64,000 nucleotides of DNA, from the NCBI GenBank assembly GCA_033675545.1, contig JAWDGP010006298.1:370001-434000 (forward strand). Reading direction: 5' to 3'. This stretch comes from Elysia crispata. Taxonomy: Eukaryota; Mollusca; Gastropoda; Plakobranchidae. The position numbers and the translations under genes are program-made. Of the stretch, positions 36,123 through 61,897 are shown one piece after another. A model generated the notes under the pieces. It was given only the letters and a program-made list of their open reading frames with translations. It did no database searches and was not told the origin of the DNA. Positions within the stretch are counted from its first letter, which is position 1, and the number at the start of each line of letters is the position of its first letter.

Positions 36123-39100
36123 CTCCACCGCTCCCAGGTCGCACATGCCACGCTTCGTCACCTCCCAAATGAAGTCTTTTAATCTGAGCCCTGGGAGACC
36201 ATTGGCTTAGGGTGACGATATAATTTGTTGCCCGGTCAAGATGGCGAGGTAGAAAAAAAGACGTTTTAGGACGTTATCGGAGGAAAACACCACCTGCAGT
36301 CAAGATATCAAAGTCCACACCAGGTTTTTGTCTTCAGGTGGTTTCTGAATGTTTGTTGTTTTTTTCTGTTTTATTTAGTTGTCATTAAATTTTTACTAAA
36401 TTGCGTTGTTGCCATTTGTACTTCTCTCAGTTTCTTGTAACTGTGGACAAAAATTTAAAAGGCAAAATATAATTCAAATAAAAGGATGTAATAATTATTA
36501 TTGCCATTTGAATAATACAAGTCATTTTGCATCAAAGAATGTTAATTGGTTTTTAAAGACAAAGTTTAGAATAGAGCGTTCAAAAGCAAATGGTGGGATA
36601 ATCACTATAGAAGAAATATAAGCAAAGGGGTCAAATAATAAATATAAGTTTTGTTTCACATATTTTTCCCTGATCTCCTCGTCTATTTATCACATCTACC
36701 TCCCTTAATTAAGTTAAGATAAGCTGGTGACTGGAGGCGCACCTTGTCTAGTGTGTGTTTCCGGGCTCTAATCTCTGAAGACCTTCCCTGTGGAGTTGTC
36801 CCGTCGCGGAGTTTGGATCACGGAGAACGACGGGTCGAGAGGTCCTGCTGCTCCGCTCTCAATGGACAAACCAAACACATTTATGAAGAAAAGCTATTTC
36901 AGCTTCCTCTCACATTTACTCTGCTTGCTTTGATGTGGTAGTCGCCCGGGTCAAAGAGGCCCGAGAAGTCAAGCCTGGGTGCACATCGCACTTATGTTTT
37001 CTTTCAGACAATCTTTCTACTTCTCCTGGGGATAGAGTATCTTCCCCCTAAAGCTCTTTTTGATTCATATAAATTGCCGGAATGTACGAGAATAAATAAA
37101 CAAACCGGACAAAACAGGGTCTCCTTTTTCCCCTCTCGAGCTGTCTGTTGTCGACAAGTGAGAGACCGAGGTAATGTACAGAGGTGAAAAGAGCAAGGCC
37201 GGTAAGCCAGGCGGCCAGGACAAATTGAGTAATTGATTTGTTTGATGGCTGCTGCCGCGCCCCCCATCTCCCGCAGCTCTGGGCTCTAGAGACTCTGTAA
37301 CTTGACTGAGGGGAGACCAAAGGCGAGGATTAATCAGCTCGGAATAAAGTGATTATAGTCCCGAGGTGTCTCAGATAAGCCACACATTTGGTGTAAATAT
37401 TTCTTCTCGTTTTCCTCTTTTCGTTTTTACTACCCTTCTATCTTGTTTCTTCTTGATCTGTAAGTTATGTTTTCCTGGTATTAGGTTCCCAAATTTGATC
37501 ACATGTGATGGTAAAGACTTAAGGGACTCTAGCTTATTGAGACGTTGGTTAGTTTGTTTTTATAGTTGTGGGCCTTTGTCGACTGGTTCTGTCCCTGGGT
37601 CTCTTCGCCACTTTCCAGGCCGGAGAAAACTAATGTTATTTAGCAGCAGAAGAGCTCGTACATCGCTAAGAGGACAGTCCAGGGGGTATGGTGGAGACAA
37701 ACATTTGCTTCAGGTTAACGACTCTGTCCAAACGGCCTGGCAAGCCTCAAGCCGTGTGGCCAGTCTTCACGATGGGAGACCATTAACTGGACTAAACCGT
37801 CGTAAACATTGGTCATCAGTACAAGGGCTGTACCTCGAAAAGTAATATTAGTCTCTGTTTATTGAAAAAACACTTGGTGACATTACTGTACCTCCATGCA
37901 AGTTCAGTTAATGTGTCGGGAAACATTGCCGTATGTGACAAACATTAAACTCTCTTTCGTGTGTTCGCTTAAATTGCTTCATCTTGGTTTCCTCTAGTTA
38001 AATTTATGATCTTCGAAGTCTTCAATTTCCATAAGGTTTTTATGCCTTTGTCCTCGCATACTGCTGCATATGCATTTGTCTTTATGATACTTAGAGTTCT
38101 AGAGCTTACGTTTTTCTGCTAAGCTTAAGTTAACGAAACATAATTTTGTTTTATTGTTGTTGCCTCTCCTCTTTGTCTATTTTCTTGCCAGTTGGTCATG
38201 TTGGGGCTATAAATAAGTAATTGATCAACAGACAGACGTTTCTGCGGGAAGAGGCGGGAAATTTTTCATCTGCTTTTGTCTTTATACAAACTTTTTATAA
38301 CTATTGTTTCGGAATTTACAGCGTGCATGTCTAAACGATGTGGGTGGGCTGCGTGGATATCCGAAGCACACAACACTGCTATATTCGATTTGCTCATGGC
38401 TATTTAAGCGGTTTTGAATGCAAACTATCATTTAATCTCTCGGTTCGTGGATTTATTACTGCCAGGAATAACGTTTTGTGTTTATTTAATTTACTCACAA
38501 AAAACCATGTTTGCATTATTCGTGAATAGATCAGAATGTTACAAACGTGATTACATTGTAAGTAAGAGGGAATATTTAAGATTAAATCTTATGGGTTATT
38601 TCGGAACAAAGAATGTTTTCTGTGAAAATAAGCTTGGGCGTTTTTTTGACACAATTGATGTATTTTTATTCGATGGATGAATATTATTGCTTGGGTCATT
38701 GGTTGATTGATACAGCAAATAACAAAGTCATATCGGGACATTTTTGTAATCCTGCAATAAAAAAATTTCAAATTTAGCTATTGACGATGTGGGTTATAGA
38801 TCGATGAGAAACGCTTGTAGATTTTCTGACGGGCTTTCTAGTATCTTGGCTATCGGTATAAACAAGGGAAAACGCTTTAAAAAAAAAACAACCTTCTAAC
38901 TAGGAAGGCCGATAGATTTAAAGACCAGAGCACACATAAAATCTAAATAAATTGACAATTAGATGGCTTTCAACAATAAATGATTTAGAGTTGGCAAGGA
39001 CTCTAAATTTTAGCCAAATTATGACAAAAAAGGATGAAGCGAAAAAAAAAACAAAAAAACGAAACGGGCAAACGGCTTATGTTTCAATACAAAAAAAGCA

Positions 39101-39690
39101 CGCCAAAAAACCTCAATAAAGTCATGCCGCGCTTTATGGCGTGCAAACTTGGCAAAGTGTACACTGTCTTGCCAGCGAAGCGTGTGCTTCGCATGAACTC
39201 AAATATTTTATTTCCAGTCAAATAATGACACTGATTCATTTTCTCTGGAGATTAAAGACACGAGCAATGTCGGGCGTGAAACGAGTTTTTCATGAGAGAG
39301 AAAAATCTAAATTTGTATTGTTCTCAAAATTTATGGCCCGCCAATCGGTGAAAAGATCGTCAATTTTCCGCTCTGGCAGACGATTTTAGTTCCTCTCGCC
39401 TGATTAAGACGCGAACACTTGTTAAAGCCTATTTGGAAGCGCACTAGGTTGATACACGTGTCGTGATCGTTTGTAAACTCCCTTTTTTGTTTTTCTGTAT
39501 GTTGCCGGCGTGTTCTCTCAAGGAAAAGAAAAGAAAAGTTAGAGAAAACTTAATAGGTTCGACTTAGGTGTGGGTTGTAGAGATTTGGAGCATTTTATTT
39601 CAGGTTTGATGAGTTGTGAGGGTCCGCTTGAGCAATAAGGGACACAATAAGAAGAATGTAAGCAAAGGAGTGACAAGTAGAAACAGAGAG
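36123..39690. other. Non-coding, with GC-richer islands
   Basis: The island at 36720-37380 contains TTAATTAAGTTAAGATAAGC, GAGTAATTGATTTG and GAGGATTAATCAGC, which are homeodomain/TALE- and GATA-like cores. A 160-codon open frame at 37366-37845 lacks an ATG and splice sites. The rest is AT-rich with nothing recognised. Confidence 0.4.
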
Positions 39691-39809
39691 AGAAGAAGAA
39701 GAAGAAGAAGAAGAAGAAGAAGAAGAAGAAGAAGAAGAAGAAGAAGAAGAAGAAGAAGAAGAAGAAGAAGAAGAAGAAGAAGAAGAAGAAGAAGAAGAAG
39801 AAGAAGAAA
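39691..39809. repeat. (AAG)n microsatellite
   Basis: About 39 AAG units, uninterrupted. Confidence 0.98.
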
Positions 39810-40277
39810 AGGAGAGGGGGTAAAGTTGAACAATAAAAGATGCCTTTTATGACAATGTGGGCGAATCAGATTGTTTACGGCCGTTCAATAAACAGGCTAG
39901 CAGTACAGAGACGAACGAGTCTGGATTGTAACCAGAATGAGTTTTTGTGTGTGCAGTGTGCAAGACAGAAAAAAGAAGGTAAACGCTAAAGAAGCAGTCG
40001 CAGAAAAATGTAGTTGATTCTGCTCAACCTTGCAGGGTAATTAAGTAATATCGTATGATGTATCAAGATATTAAAATTTTCAAGAATTGATCGTTTCAGT
40101 AACCCCCTTTTTTCAGACTTGTTACAGGAGGGAGTTGGAAGGATGGGCACATTGGGCTTGAAGAGACTGGCGCTCGACGTCAAGCATCTCCGCTGACTTC
40201 TCCTGTCAGTTCTAAAGCTTCACTATAGATTAAATCGAGTGGATATCCGCTGAGGGAGCCATGAGCTGTGTGGAAGA

Positions 40278-40580
40278 GGGAGAGAGACAGAGACAGAGAA
40301 AAAGAGAGGGAGAGAGTCAGAGACAGAGAGAAAGAGAGGGAGAGAGACAGAGACAGAGAAAAAGAGAGGGAGAGAGGAGAGAGAGAGAAAAAGAGAGGGA
40401 GAGAGTCAGAGACAGAGAAAAAGAGAGGGAGAGAGTCAGAGACAGAGAAAAAGAGAGGGAGAGAGGAGAGACAGAGAAAAAGAGAGGGAGAGAGTCAGAG
40501 ACAGAGAAAAAGAGAGGGAGAGAGACAGAGACAGAGAAAAAGAGAGGGAGAGAGACAGAGACAGAGAAAAAGAGAGGATG

Positions 40581-40645
<65 letters not shown>
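40278..40645. repeat. 30-bp minisatellite built from GA-rich units, then (GA)n
   Basis: About ten copies of a 30-bp unit that starts GGGAGAGAGTCAGAGACAGA and ends AAAAAGAGA run from 40278 to about 40578, followed by pure GA to 40645. Variants carry ACAGAG in place of TCAGAG, and two copies are shortened to 29 bp. Arg/Glu-rich frames result because 30 is a multiple of three. Confidence 0.95.
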
Positions 40646-40647
<2 letters not shown>

Positions 40648-42147
40648 AGAACACACAGAAATATTGCAACAGAGAGGAGAAAGGATAACACTCATGACCA
40701 TGTCCTTTTTTGAAATTATTAACTGTATTTATTATGGGGAGTAAAGTGTTGTCTCTTGACGCTCCTACATATTTCTACCTTCTTATTCTAAGATGGGTGA
40801 CAAGACATAAGACAAATCATCAATTTTACAGTCTTATTTAAAAAAACAAAACAAAAAAAACAATACAAAAAACAATGATAACCTGTAATGATTTTCCATT
40901 TCCAAATGCTTATTTTTCTGTTTACTTCCGATTGCCAGGATCATCTTCTTACGGTTTTTTCGAGTGTAAGATAGCAGTAGTAAAAACTGTCCGTTGCGGG
41001 AATATCAACCAACATCGAACAAAAAAAAACTACGTGGATTTTTTTTTTTTAGACATTTTCAGATAGGTGGTAATCCTATCTTACCCAAGTCAACAAACAA
41101 AACGTCAAAATAGAGAAATCCTTTTTGGCTCATAATAATTTCAACCATACGCTTTCAAAGAGCAGTCAAGGTTCATTCTAGTATCTGAAAAATATCAGCT
41201 TGATTGAAATGTGTTGAAAACTTTGTAAAAGCGAGATTTACTTAAACTTTGTGAAATTTACTATTCTTATTTCTCTCTACAACCCATTATGGTTGCCTTT
41301 ATTCCTGTAAATCTTTCAGTTTTTTATCATCCATCTCTTAATCTACCTATCTGTCTTTCAAACTATTATTCTCTCAAAGTCTTTCTCTTTATCTAGATAG
41401 CTATTTGCTAGGGTCGACCTCACTTTCCCCGCTTGACCAGTGGTCACCCTTTAACCAGTGCCCTGTAGATGATGTTGGGAGAGCTGTAATGATTGCTGAC
41501 TGCAGCTCTAGAGAATGGCCCAGCCAGCTAGGAGCCTAGGAACCCCCAGCGACCCCGCAATGGGGAGACAAGTCTGCTGTGCGGAGAGAGCGGTTCATTC
41601 ATCTGGAAACGGTCGAAAGCGGAGGCGCCCTGCTCACGAGTCTTTTCGCTATTTTGTTTTGATCAGACTCTCCTCCTCCTCCTCCTTGCTCTCCCTCTCC
41701 TCCTCCTCCTCTCCTGGCAATATTAAAGTTCTTTCAATGGCCTGTTGTTGGACAGACCCTGCTGCTCACGAAGGCTGAAAATCCGGGCTTCAATCCTAAA
41801 TGGGACGTCTTTTCAAGCCGAAACCAGCTTGGACAAAAGTCAGGAGCGATCTTTTTGTGAGAATCCTCAGCGGCGCCAAATATTTGCCATAGCTTCAAAA
41901 TGCTTAATCTAGCTCGAAAAAATGCCTTCGGAAGAGTGATTCAATAAAAGTAAGGGCTTGTGATAAATTGGTTTGGTTGTAATTTGCGGCGCAGCATATC
42001 TTTGTAGTGTACCAACCACACTAAAGAAACCAAGAGGACTAGGAAATGGATCGGTATCGAAGGATATGCCCTAATCTCCTCAAGCCGTTTTTCTCACCTG
42101 TAAAATCAAGGCAGAATTAATTGGGAAACAAAAGAATTGGTTTGAGA

Positions 42148-42149
<2 letters not shown>

Positions 42150-42227
<78 letters not shown>
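42150..42227. repeat. (GA)n microsatellite
   Basis: About 39 GA units. Confidence 0.98.
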
Positions 42228-42230
<3 letters not shown>

Positions 42231-44174
42231 TGGTCTCTAAGCCGGATTGGATTGTGCTAACGATTAGATTATCAAGCCAAAAAAAAATGTTCTCCTTTAC
42301 ATTAGTTTAGGTATTTTTTTGTCTTAGATTTCCCGAAATGATGAAAAGATGAAAAGACACTACTTTCACATAAGAATAATTCCGAACACCATGCAAAAGT
42401 ATGTGAGACTGTAAGTGATTTTGATAATATCAGATGTCTATAATAAAAATAATACGTTTCAACGAATTTGGTGCTATTTTTGACAGTGTGATTCGATACA
42501 GAAAGGTGTTTTTATGTCCTTTAATTTGTTCCGGGGACCTCTGTAAATCGTCGTGCTGTGTCCAAAGTTAGAGGAGGCGCCATTAAATATGTTTGTTATT
42601 GTCTGGAAATACCACTGCTCGTCCGGTCGGATGGGGCAGATCGATGTCCTGCGATGTGATCAAAGGTTCCTGCCACCGTAAACAAGCCGAAAGCGAGGCA
42701 TTCGGCTCCACTTCCTCTCAGATTTATGGATGAGAGACCAACAATAGAACACGGACTCAAAGAAACACAGCAATAGTCGTTACTCATATTGATTTTCGCA
42801 TTCTTAAATATTTTGATAGCCTCAGCGGTCCTTTATTGTCTGCTTTGGTCTAACGCTCAAGCAGCGGCCAGCCTATTGACTTCTCAACAGATCGACTTGA
42901 GAATGAAGGAAGCGCCGGGCTTTTCCCTGCAGAAGCTGCGACCTTCCAGCGCTCAGGTGTAGTGAGACTTGGAAACAAAGAGCCTGACAAGCCAGAGACG
43001 GGCGACACCACCGACTATTGTTACCATCCAAACGTTCATGTAGCTTGCATGAAGCGGTGACTAAAGAACACAAAACGAAGCTTTGCGCAGACAGCGTGCC
43101 GACAAAACAACAAAATCAGGCAGTTCCTCAGATAAAAGCGGCACGTCGAAAAACAATGGATCTCTAAAGAAAGAGTATAAATTTTTATATCACAAGGTGC
43201 TTAGTAAATACATTTATAGAGAGAAGTATACATTGCTTACTTATATATTTATATTATATCTCCATAGCGCAAAGTGCTCAGTGATCCGTAGCCACATTTA
43301 CTTGCCCACAACGTCCGTGTTTACAGCATTTAAAGACTCAGTCTACTCATCCATGGCCATCACGGTATCTAGAACAACCTCATCAATAATGATTAGAAAT
43401 AGTCACAAGGCTCAATGAGCGCACGGGGTTTCTAACTTGTTTTAGTGCCACATAAAATTATCAAATGTGGTTTTCTGAAGATAAACACTGTACTATCTAT
43501 TGAAATTTTTAAAGGATCGTAGAAGTGATGCGCATGGTGAAATGTGGAGGTGGGGGAATAAGGGAAACAAAAAAGGTAGTTTTGGTTGGACTCCACTTTA
43601 CATCATTTGCCAAAATCATGTTCTGTATAAGGTGATTTTATGAATCTTCCTAAACACTGTGGAGACAAATTTTAATGCTTAAAATATAGATTGCTGCCTT
43701 TGCAAATATCAAGAGCGCATTTTATTTGCTATAGCACCTTTTCTAAGCACTGTACTATTGGAACTTTATAGATCATTTTAAGGTTTGATAATGAACCCAG
43801 GTAAATTCGCTGAGAAATAAGCTTCAAAGTCAAGGAAGCAAGATGCTAAAAAATTTGCCGAGCCTCCCTTTTTCCATCATCCAAAAGACTGAATTTCCTG
43901 GTTACTCTAAACCGAGAGAAAATTGGAGTATTGGTAACAAATGAGAAACAGCTATATTCTTCTCTGTATTGTGCCTTTCCCAGCTAATTTCAATGGATCA
44001 GTAAATCTAGATGATGAGCATTCTTTAAGAACCTTGTGATAGGTATATGGACTGATAGAAATAACAATACACAACGAGACTGTAACTCTTTACAATTTTA
44101 ACCTCCCCATGTAATTCTTTTTCTATAGAATAGCGAAAGCTATATTTGATTTTGTCGTTTTTGATTTTTGTTAT

Positions 44175-44445
44175 AAAACAATTTTTAGGTGAGATGATTG
44201 AATATCCAAACTAACTCAGCACAACATTCCACTGGTAAAATTTCAATTACAGCTGTAATGAATAAAATCATTTTTAGGTGAGATTTTGTCATTTTTCTTC
44301 CACTTACATAGAATATCCAAACTTAGAGCAGCCGACTCCTTAAAATGTTTTTAGTGGTGACAGCAGCTGCTGTATTTCAGGAAATTTTTTATTTGATAGT
44401 TTTGAATTATGCATTAAATTTTATAAAACCATTTTTAGGTGTGAT
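44175..44445. repeat. Three dispersed copies of a ~21-bp word
   Basis: AAAAYMATTTTTAGGTGWGAT occurs at 44175-44195, 44264-44284 and 44425-44445 on the same strand. GAATATCCAAACT follows the first two copies by roughly ten to forty bases, so this is a decayed tandem duplication. Confidence 0.7.
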
Positions 44446-44818
44446 TTCCCTATTTTAATTCAGTTTCATTGAATGTTAGAGAGTAAGAAGAATTCATAAT
44501 CAGTCTCCTTGAAATATCCAATTTTATTTTGTTTGTGACTGATGTTATGGATATCTGTAAAATTTAAGCCACGTTTTTTGTTGTTGTTTTTTTAATAATG
44601 TATTTTTTGCGAAGGAGTAATTATACATTTCATGCAGCAAATTTTTTTCATAACAGAAAATTTAGAGACTCTTGTTAAATTAAATTCTAAGACAAAAACC
44701 TCAACTTGACATTGTGTCACAGTCGAATTGATATTTCACTATCTATATTTAAAGTGACTATTAAGGACTACATTTCAATTTTCTTTTGATCTTTTTTTAC
44801 TTTGTTTATTTGTTTATT

Positions 44819-44825
<7 letters not shown>

Positions 44826-44888
<63 letters not shown>
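44826..44888. repeat. (TA)n microsatellite
   Basis: About 31 TA units. Confidence 0.98.
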
Positions 44889-44890
<2 letters not shown>

Positions 44891-45869
44891 ATCAAGGGGA
44901 GGAAGGAAGGAACCATGTTTTGTTTTGAGCCAGGAGGCACTGCGACATTCCAATACAAAGAGTATGAGAATACATTTTGAAGGAAGGTTCTGGTTTTTAG
45001 AATGGTTTTTTTTTCCCCATCACTCAAGGAATGATGAAAGCCCTATAATAAACGTAAAATAGGTAAGCCACACAAGATTTCATCGTTATAATTGACTTTT
45101 ATTGCAATTGCAGTGAATTTCACAATGTATGTAGGCTTTTACCTATGATAATAGTAGAAGACTAAACGTAAAAGACGAATTAAAAAAAAAATTCTCTTAT
45201 TTTTACGTATAACAATAAAAAAAAGTATATGCATTGTTGTGAAAAAAAAGTCATAACATCAAAAACAATGATCTGCACCGATATAGCTGTTTTAATTCTG
45301 ATGTCAAATAATGTGCATTGTCATGATTCTTTCAATTTGTCCTTAACGATAGAAATAAAACAATAAAAAGTCATTTAGTGTTTAAAAGTCGACTATAAAA
45401 TTGTATAATATTTTTTTTTAATTGAACACCTTTACAGTACATATGATATCGGCTAAGTGTATTTGCTTTAATGATGTTGAAAAGTATTACCTAAAGAGAA
45501 CTTAAATTTTATGTTTTAAATGATTCCATTCGTTTCAAACAATAATTAAAATAATCATTAGAAACGCAAATTTCTCTTAAACCCCTGCTATGTAGAGAAA
45601 TAGCAGAAGTCTGGTTAAGACAGCCTTGCCATTTATTTGTCAACTTGATCAAACCAGAAGTGTCATTTGCACAATGGGCATGTAACCTTGCAAAGAAAAA
45701 AAGAAAAGGAAAAAAGAGGGAGAAATGCAAAGTTGTTCTTTATGTTTCAAAAAAATTCACATCAATGAGACATGAAGCTATCGTTGAAGAAGTAGACATA
45801 TCTACCCCTATTTCAGCAATCAATTAAATTTGATTTTTTTTTAAAATTTTACCTCTTTTGATTTGGTAG

Positions 45870-46629
45870 GTTGATCTCCACTTGTTACGCAGCGGATCAA
45901 ATCAAACCCATTTCTAAAACTGGTACATGTAATGTCTCTTTGCCCAATGATTTTCCTTGTCCTACTGCTGCGCATCTTGTTTCAAATGATCTGCTCAACA
46001 CAATTTGTAATGAAAGCTCTTCTTCTATTGATTTTTTGCAATACATCATCATTCTGCTAGCCCTGCTCCAGTGGATGAAATGGGTCCAATTTCTGGTAAG
46101 TTCTCTTCTACATTTTTATCTATTCAGCTTCTTCAATAGACTTGATTGAAAGCACCTAGTTTGATGTAGTGTCATCTGGAGTCGCTGGCTGACGATGTTT
46201 GCGAAGAAACTCTGCTATGATGACAGCAACCTCTGAGCTACCAAGACTAAACCGATGTCAATTTTTAAAATTATATTTAGAAACTTCTCTTGCTCACTCA
46301 ATACTCCTACATATAGTAACTTTTCTTAGAATTTTATTTAAAAGATGCCTAGCATCATAAACAGTGCTATGCGCTTTTAAGATAACAGAAAGAGTCAGAG
46401 AATTCACACCCTTATGCTAGTGACAATTAGTTTCATTGTCGTCTTTACTCTCCTCTGCAATTATTTACGCCCGCATGTTTCTAAGTGCCAGTTTTATAGA
46501 TCTACCAGCGAAACAGAAAAGCCATCTAGCTTAGATGTAATTTATGAAAATCCAATGCCAAGAAACAAGAAGCAGGCATTGCAAACAATTTGTTTAGGAG
46601 GTAGCGAAGCCGAAGAATGGCGCCAGTGA
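45870..46629 (+). CDS. Doubtful plus-strand exon pair with a membrane segment
   Basis: A plus acceptor (CTCTTTTGATTTGGTAG) precedes 45870, and the open frame runs to a perfect GTAAGT donor at 46096. A second frame, open from 46381 with its ATG at 46414, reads a hydrophobic stretch (LMLVTISFIVVFTLLCNYL), then a polar tail with DVIYENPMPRNKKQ, and stops at 46627-46629. Phase 0 after the first block does not match the best acceptor of the second (one base over), so the two cannot be joined cleanly. It could be the end of a membrane protein with a tyrosine motif, or chance. Confidence 0.2.
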
Positions 46630-46880
46630 TTGTCAATTCTTCAGGGTAATGAACGAGCGCTCGGGGCCGTGGGACATTGTCCAGGTCTTCATTTCCTGCT
46701 GGGTTGCTCTCTCGCCTGCTTCGATCCCTCATTGAAGTTGCGGATCGTGTTGCATCATTATTCTCCCGCGCCAGCCTGCGACAAGCTTCGCCGGCTCAAG
46801 TTGGAGAAACGCTTCTTAATTCTCAACAGTTCAGCTCCGCACTTCGCAGTCATTAATACAGGCAGACTATAAATACATAT
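46600..46880. other. GC-richer island
   Basis: A CpG-containing block (CGAGCGCTCGGGGCCGTGG, CTTCGCCGGCTCAAG). Frames on both strands are unsupported by splicing. Candidate conserved element. Confidence 0.3.
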
Positions 46881-47149
46881 TGTTTGCCTGGGACGTAAAG
46901 GACATGCTCTGTGCTTGCAAAATCGAAGAATCACTTCTTTGTGAGAGATTGGAGGAAGTGTGTGGGGGGGGAGGGGTCTATAACTTGCGCTGGTTTTCTC
47001 ATTAAACCAGAAACATTTGAAATTACTCTCTACTCACTAAAATTCTCTTCGTTTTGGTTATTACTTCCTGATTAATTACATTATTAGAGCCTGCTGTTCA
47101 GTAACATTTGTACAGGATTAAAAAAAATGATCAAAGCCATGGCTAGGTA

Positions 47150-47243
<94 letters not shown>

Positions 47244-48264
47244 GTTTTTGTTCATCTTGTTACAATTATGTCAATGTAATTCGAATTTAAACTCAAGTGC
47301 TAGAAAAAACTTGCTTTGCGCATGTCGGTCCAGAAGATACTGAGTGAACAGCTACTCTCGGGATTGAAGAGTTGATTTGTAGTCATTTGGCCAACTGTTG
47401 AGTTGAGAGAATGAGATCGGTGGAACAATACCCAGCCATCTACATCATCATCATGCAATAGGTAGTGAAAAATGTGACGTCACTGTTGGTTCCCCTAAAA
47501 AATACCTTAGATAATAAGACTTCATCACCTCTGATCCGCCGGCCGGGAGATGTGTTTTAGACACAGCACATAAAGTGCAGAGAGAACAAAAACTAATGTC
47601 TTGCGTCTATGATGCTTTGAAACCACTTGCTGCTCTGGTATCATAAACAACTGATTGTTTAGAACAAGTAACTTTATGTCGTTGAGGGAAAATGCAAGAT
47701 GACTTTACCTTCCTATTGATATTACATACTTAAAAAGTAATGGAGTCTGTTTCTAATTTTGAAGTCAATTTGACTCCTCTTCAAAACCATCGCAGAGAAT
47801 GTTATTGCTGTTTGTCAAAAGGTAAAATTTCTTGCGCTCATCTACATGATGTATAGATTAAATGAAATCAGATCACAGTGTTTTTAAGTAATTGTCAATA
47901 CTTGATCTTTTTTTTTTTAATGTTAATATGTGCACATATGTAGTAGAAGAGGAGACAGATTCCCTCATCATATACATTGTACATTTTGCAGCTAAATCTT
48001 TCCAGTGACGTTGACAAAAATGACCGTATGAATTGAGGATAATGTTTTAAAGATGAAAGTATCGAAATGTGATTGCTTTTTAACATTGATTAAGATATTT
48101 CATTGTATTTTATTGGTTAGAAGGTTAAACTTAATTATCTCCCAATTTAAAGAAAAATAGATAGAGCGATAGAAAAACACATTTTTCATTTTCTTTGAAG
48201 GTCGTCTTCTTCTAGTTCTCACAGGATTAGTCCACCCGACCTTAATCAAAAAAGATGATCTTAC
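46881..48264. other. AT-rich non-coding stretch with a (TTA)n array
   Basis: The microsatellite at 47152-47243 is about 30 TTA units. A GC-richer spot near 47500-47580 gave no acceptable exon. Gene A's next exon should begin with one base completing a TG-initial codon, and I could not find it here. Confidence 0.5.
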
Positions 48265-61138
<12,874 letters not shown>

Positions 61139-61406
61139 CTGGGGCTTACCCCGACAGCCGCAGCTTGCAATCAAATATTTGTATATTTATGGAAAGTTAA
61201 CTGTTAACAGAAGCTGCTGCTCCAGGTTTCCACCGACACAATGGAAGCAAAACGGGCAACAGTCGTGGGAACAGGGGAAAATAGCCTCGGTTACAAGGAC
61301 ACACACCTCCAGCGATAGAGGGCTTGATCTTTCATTAAAAGAACATGAACTTGGCTAACTTAGAAAAAAAAACCCATTAAAAATGACTGTGTGTGTGTAT
61401 GTGAGA

Positions 61407-61474
<68 letters not shown>

Positions 61475-61836
61475 GTGCTTCTTTCTGCATGATTAAGCCT
61501 TTTCCCCAACAGATTTGTGCCAGTTCGACAAGTTACAAATGAAAATTCATACATTGATAACTTTGAGAAAATTTAACAGGGACAATAATAAAGGAGTCTT
61601 TCAATTAAGATATTTAGTCAGGTCATTAAAATGAATACATGTATACATGACTATAGACGCAGTATCTTAATGGGAGTCAATGGACATGAATGACAGAATT
61701 TTAACAGAACACTAATTAGCATGAGAAATTTGTTTGTCTAAAAATATTACACAGACTCGCTGATTACTGTCGATCCAAAGATATTATCAGTACAAAGCAA
61801 GGTAGGTCATTCTTATTCTGGATATACGTGTGTGTG

Positions 61837-61837
61837 T

Positions 61838-61896
<59 letters not shown>
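61837..61896. repeat. (TC)n/(TA)n compound microsatellite
   Basis: About 11 TC units pass directly into about 18 TA units, followed by a short ACACAC run. Confidence 0.97.

Positions 61897-61897
<1 letters not shown>

Larger units (their letters stand above)
40650..44820. other. Non-coding, with islands and small repeats
   Basis: GC-richer islands lie at about 41400-41900 and 42520-43090. The second has a good minus-strand acceptor (TTTTGTGTTCTTTAG near 43060) but no exon that stays open to a convincing donor. A 111-codon plus frame at 43083-43418 has no ATG. Confidence 0.4.

Noticed and set aside
37366-37845. 160-codon plus-strand open frame
   Set aside because: No ATG start, no splice acceptor at its beginning and no recognisable domain. 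One or two frames of this length are expected by chance in 64 kb on six frames.
40261-40744. 158-codon Arg/Glu-rich frame starting near an ATG
   Set aside because: It is produced by the 30-bp GA-rich minisatellite, whose unit is a multiple of three, and has no unique coding sequence.
43083-43418. 111-codon plus-strand frame
   Set aside because: No ATG, and mostly AT-rich codons; no acceptor in front.
45645-45827. 60-codon plus-strand frame and an overlapping minus-strand frame at 45509-45730
   Set aside because: Both look moderately protein-like, which shows how easily chance frames do so here. Neither has usable splice sites.
46526-46872. Coding exon in the GC-richer island
   Set aside because: Frames are open on both strands over this block, and neither has a donor and acceptor that fit a neighbouring exon.
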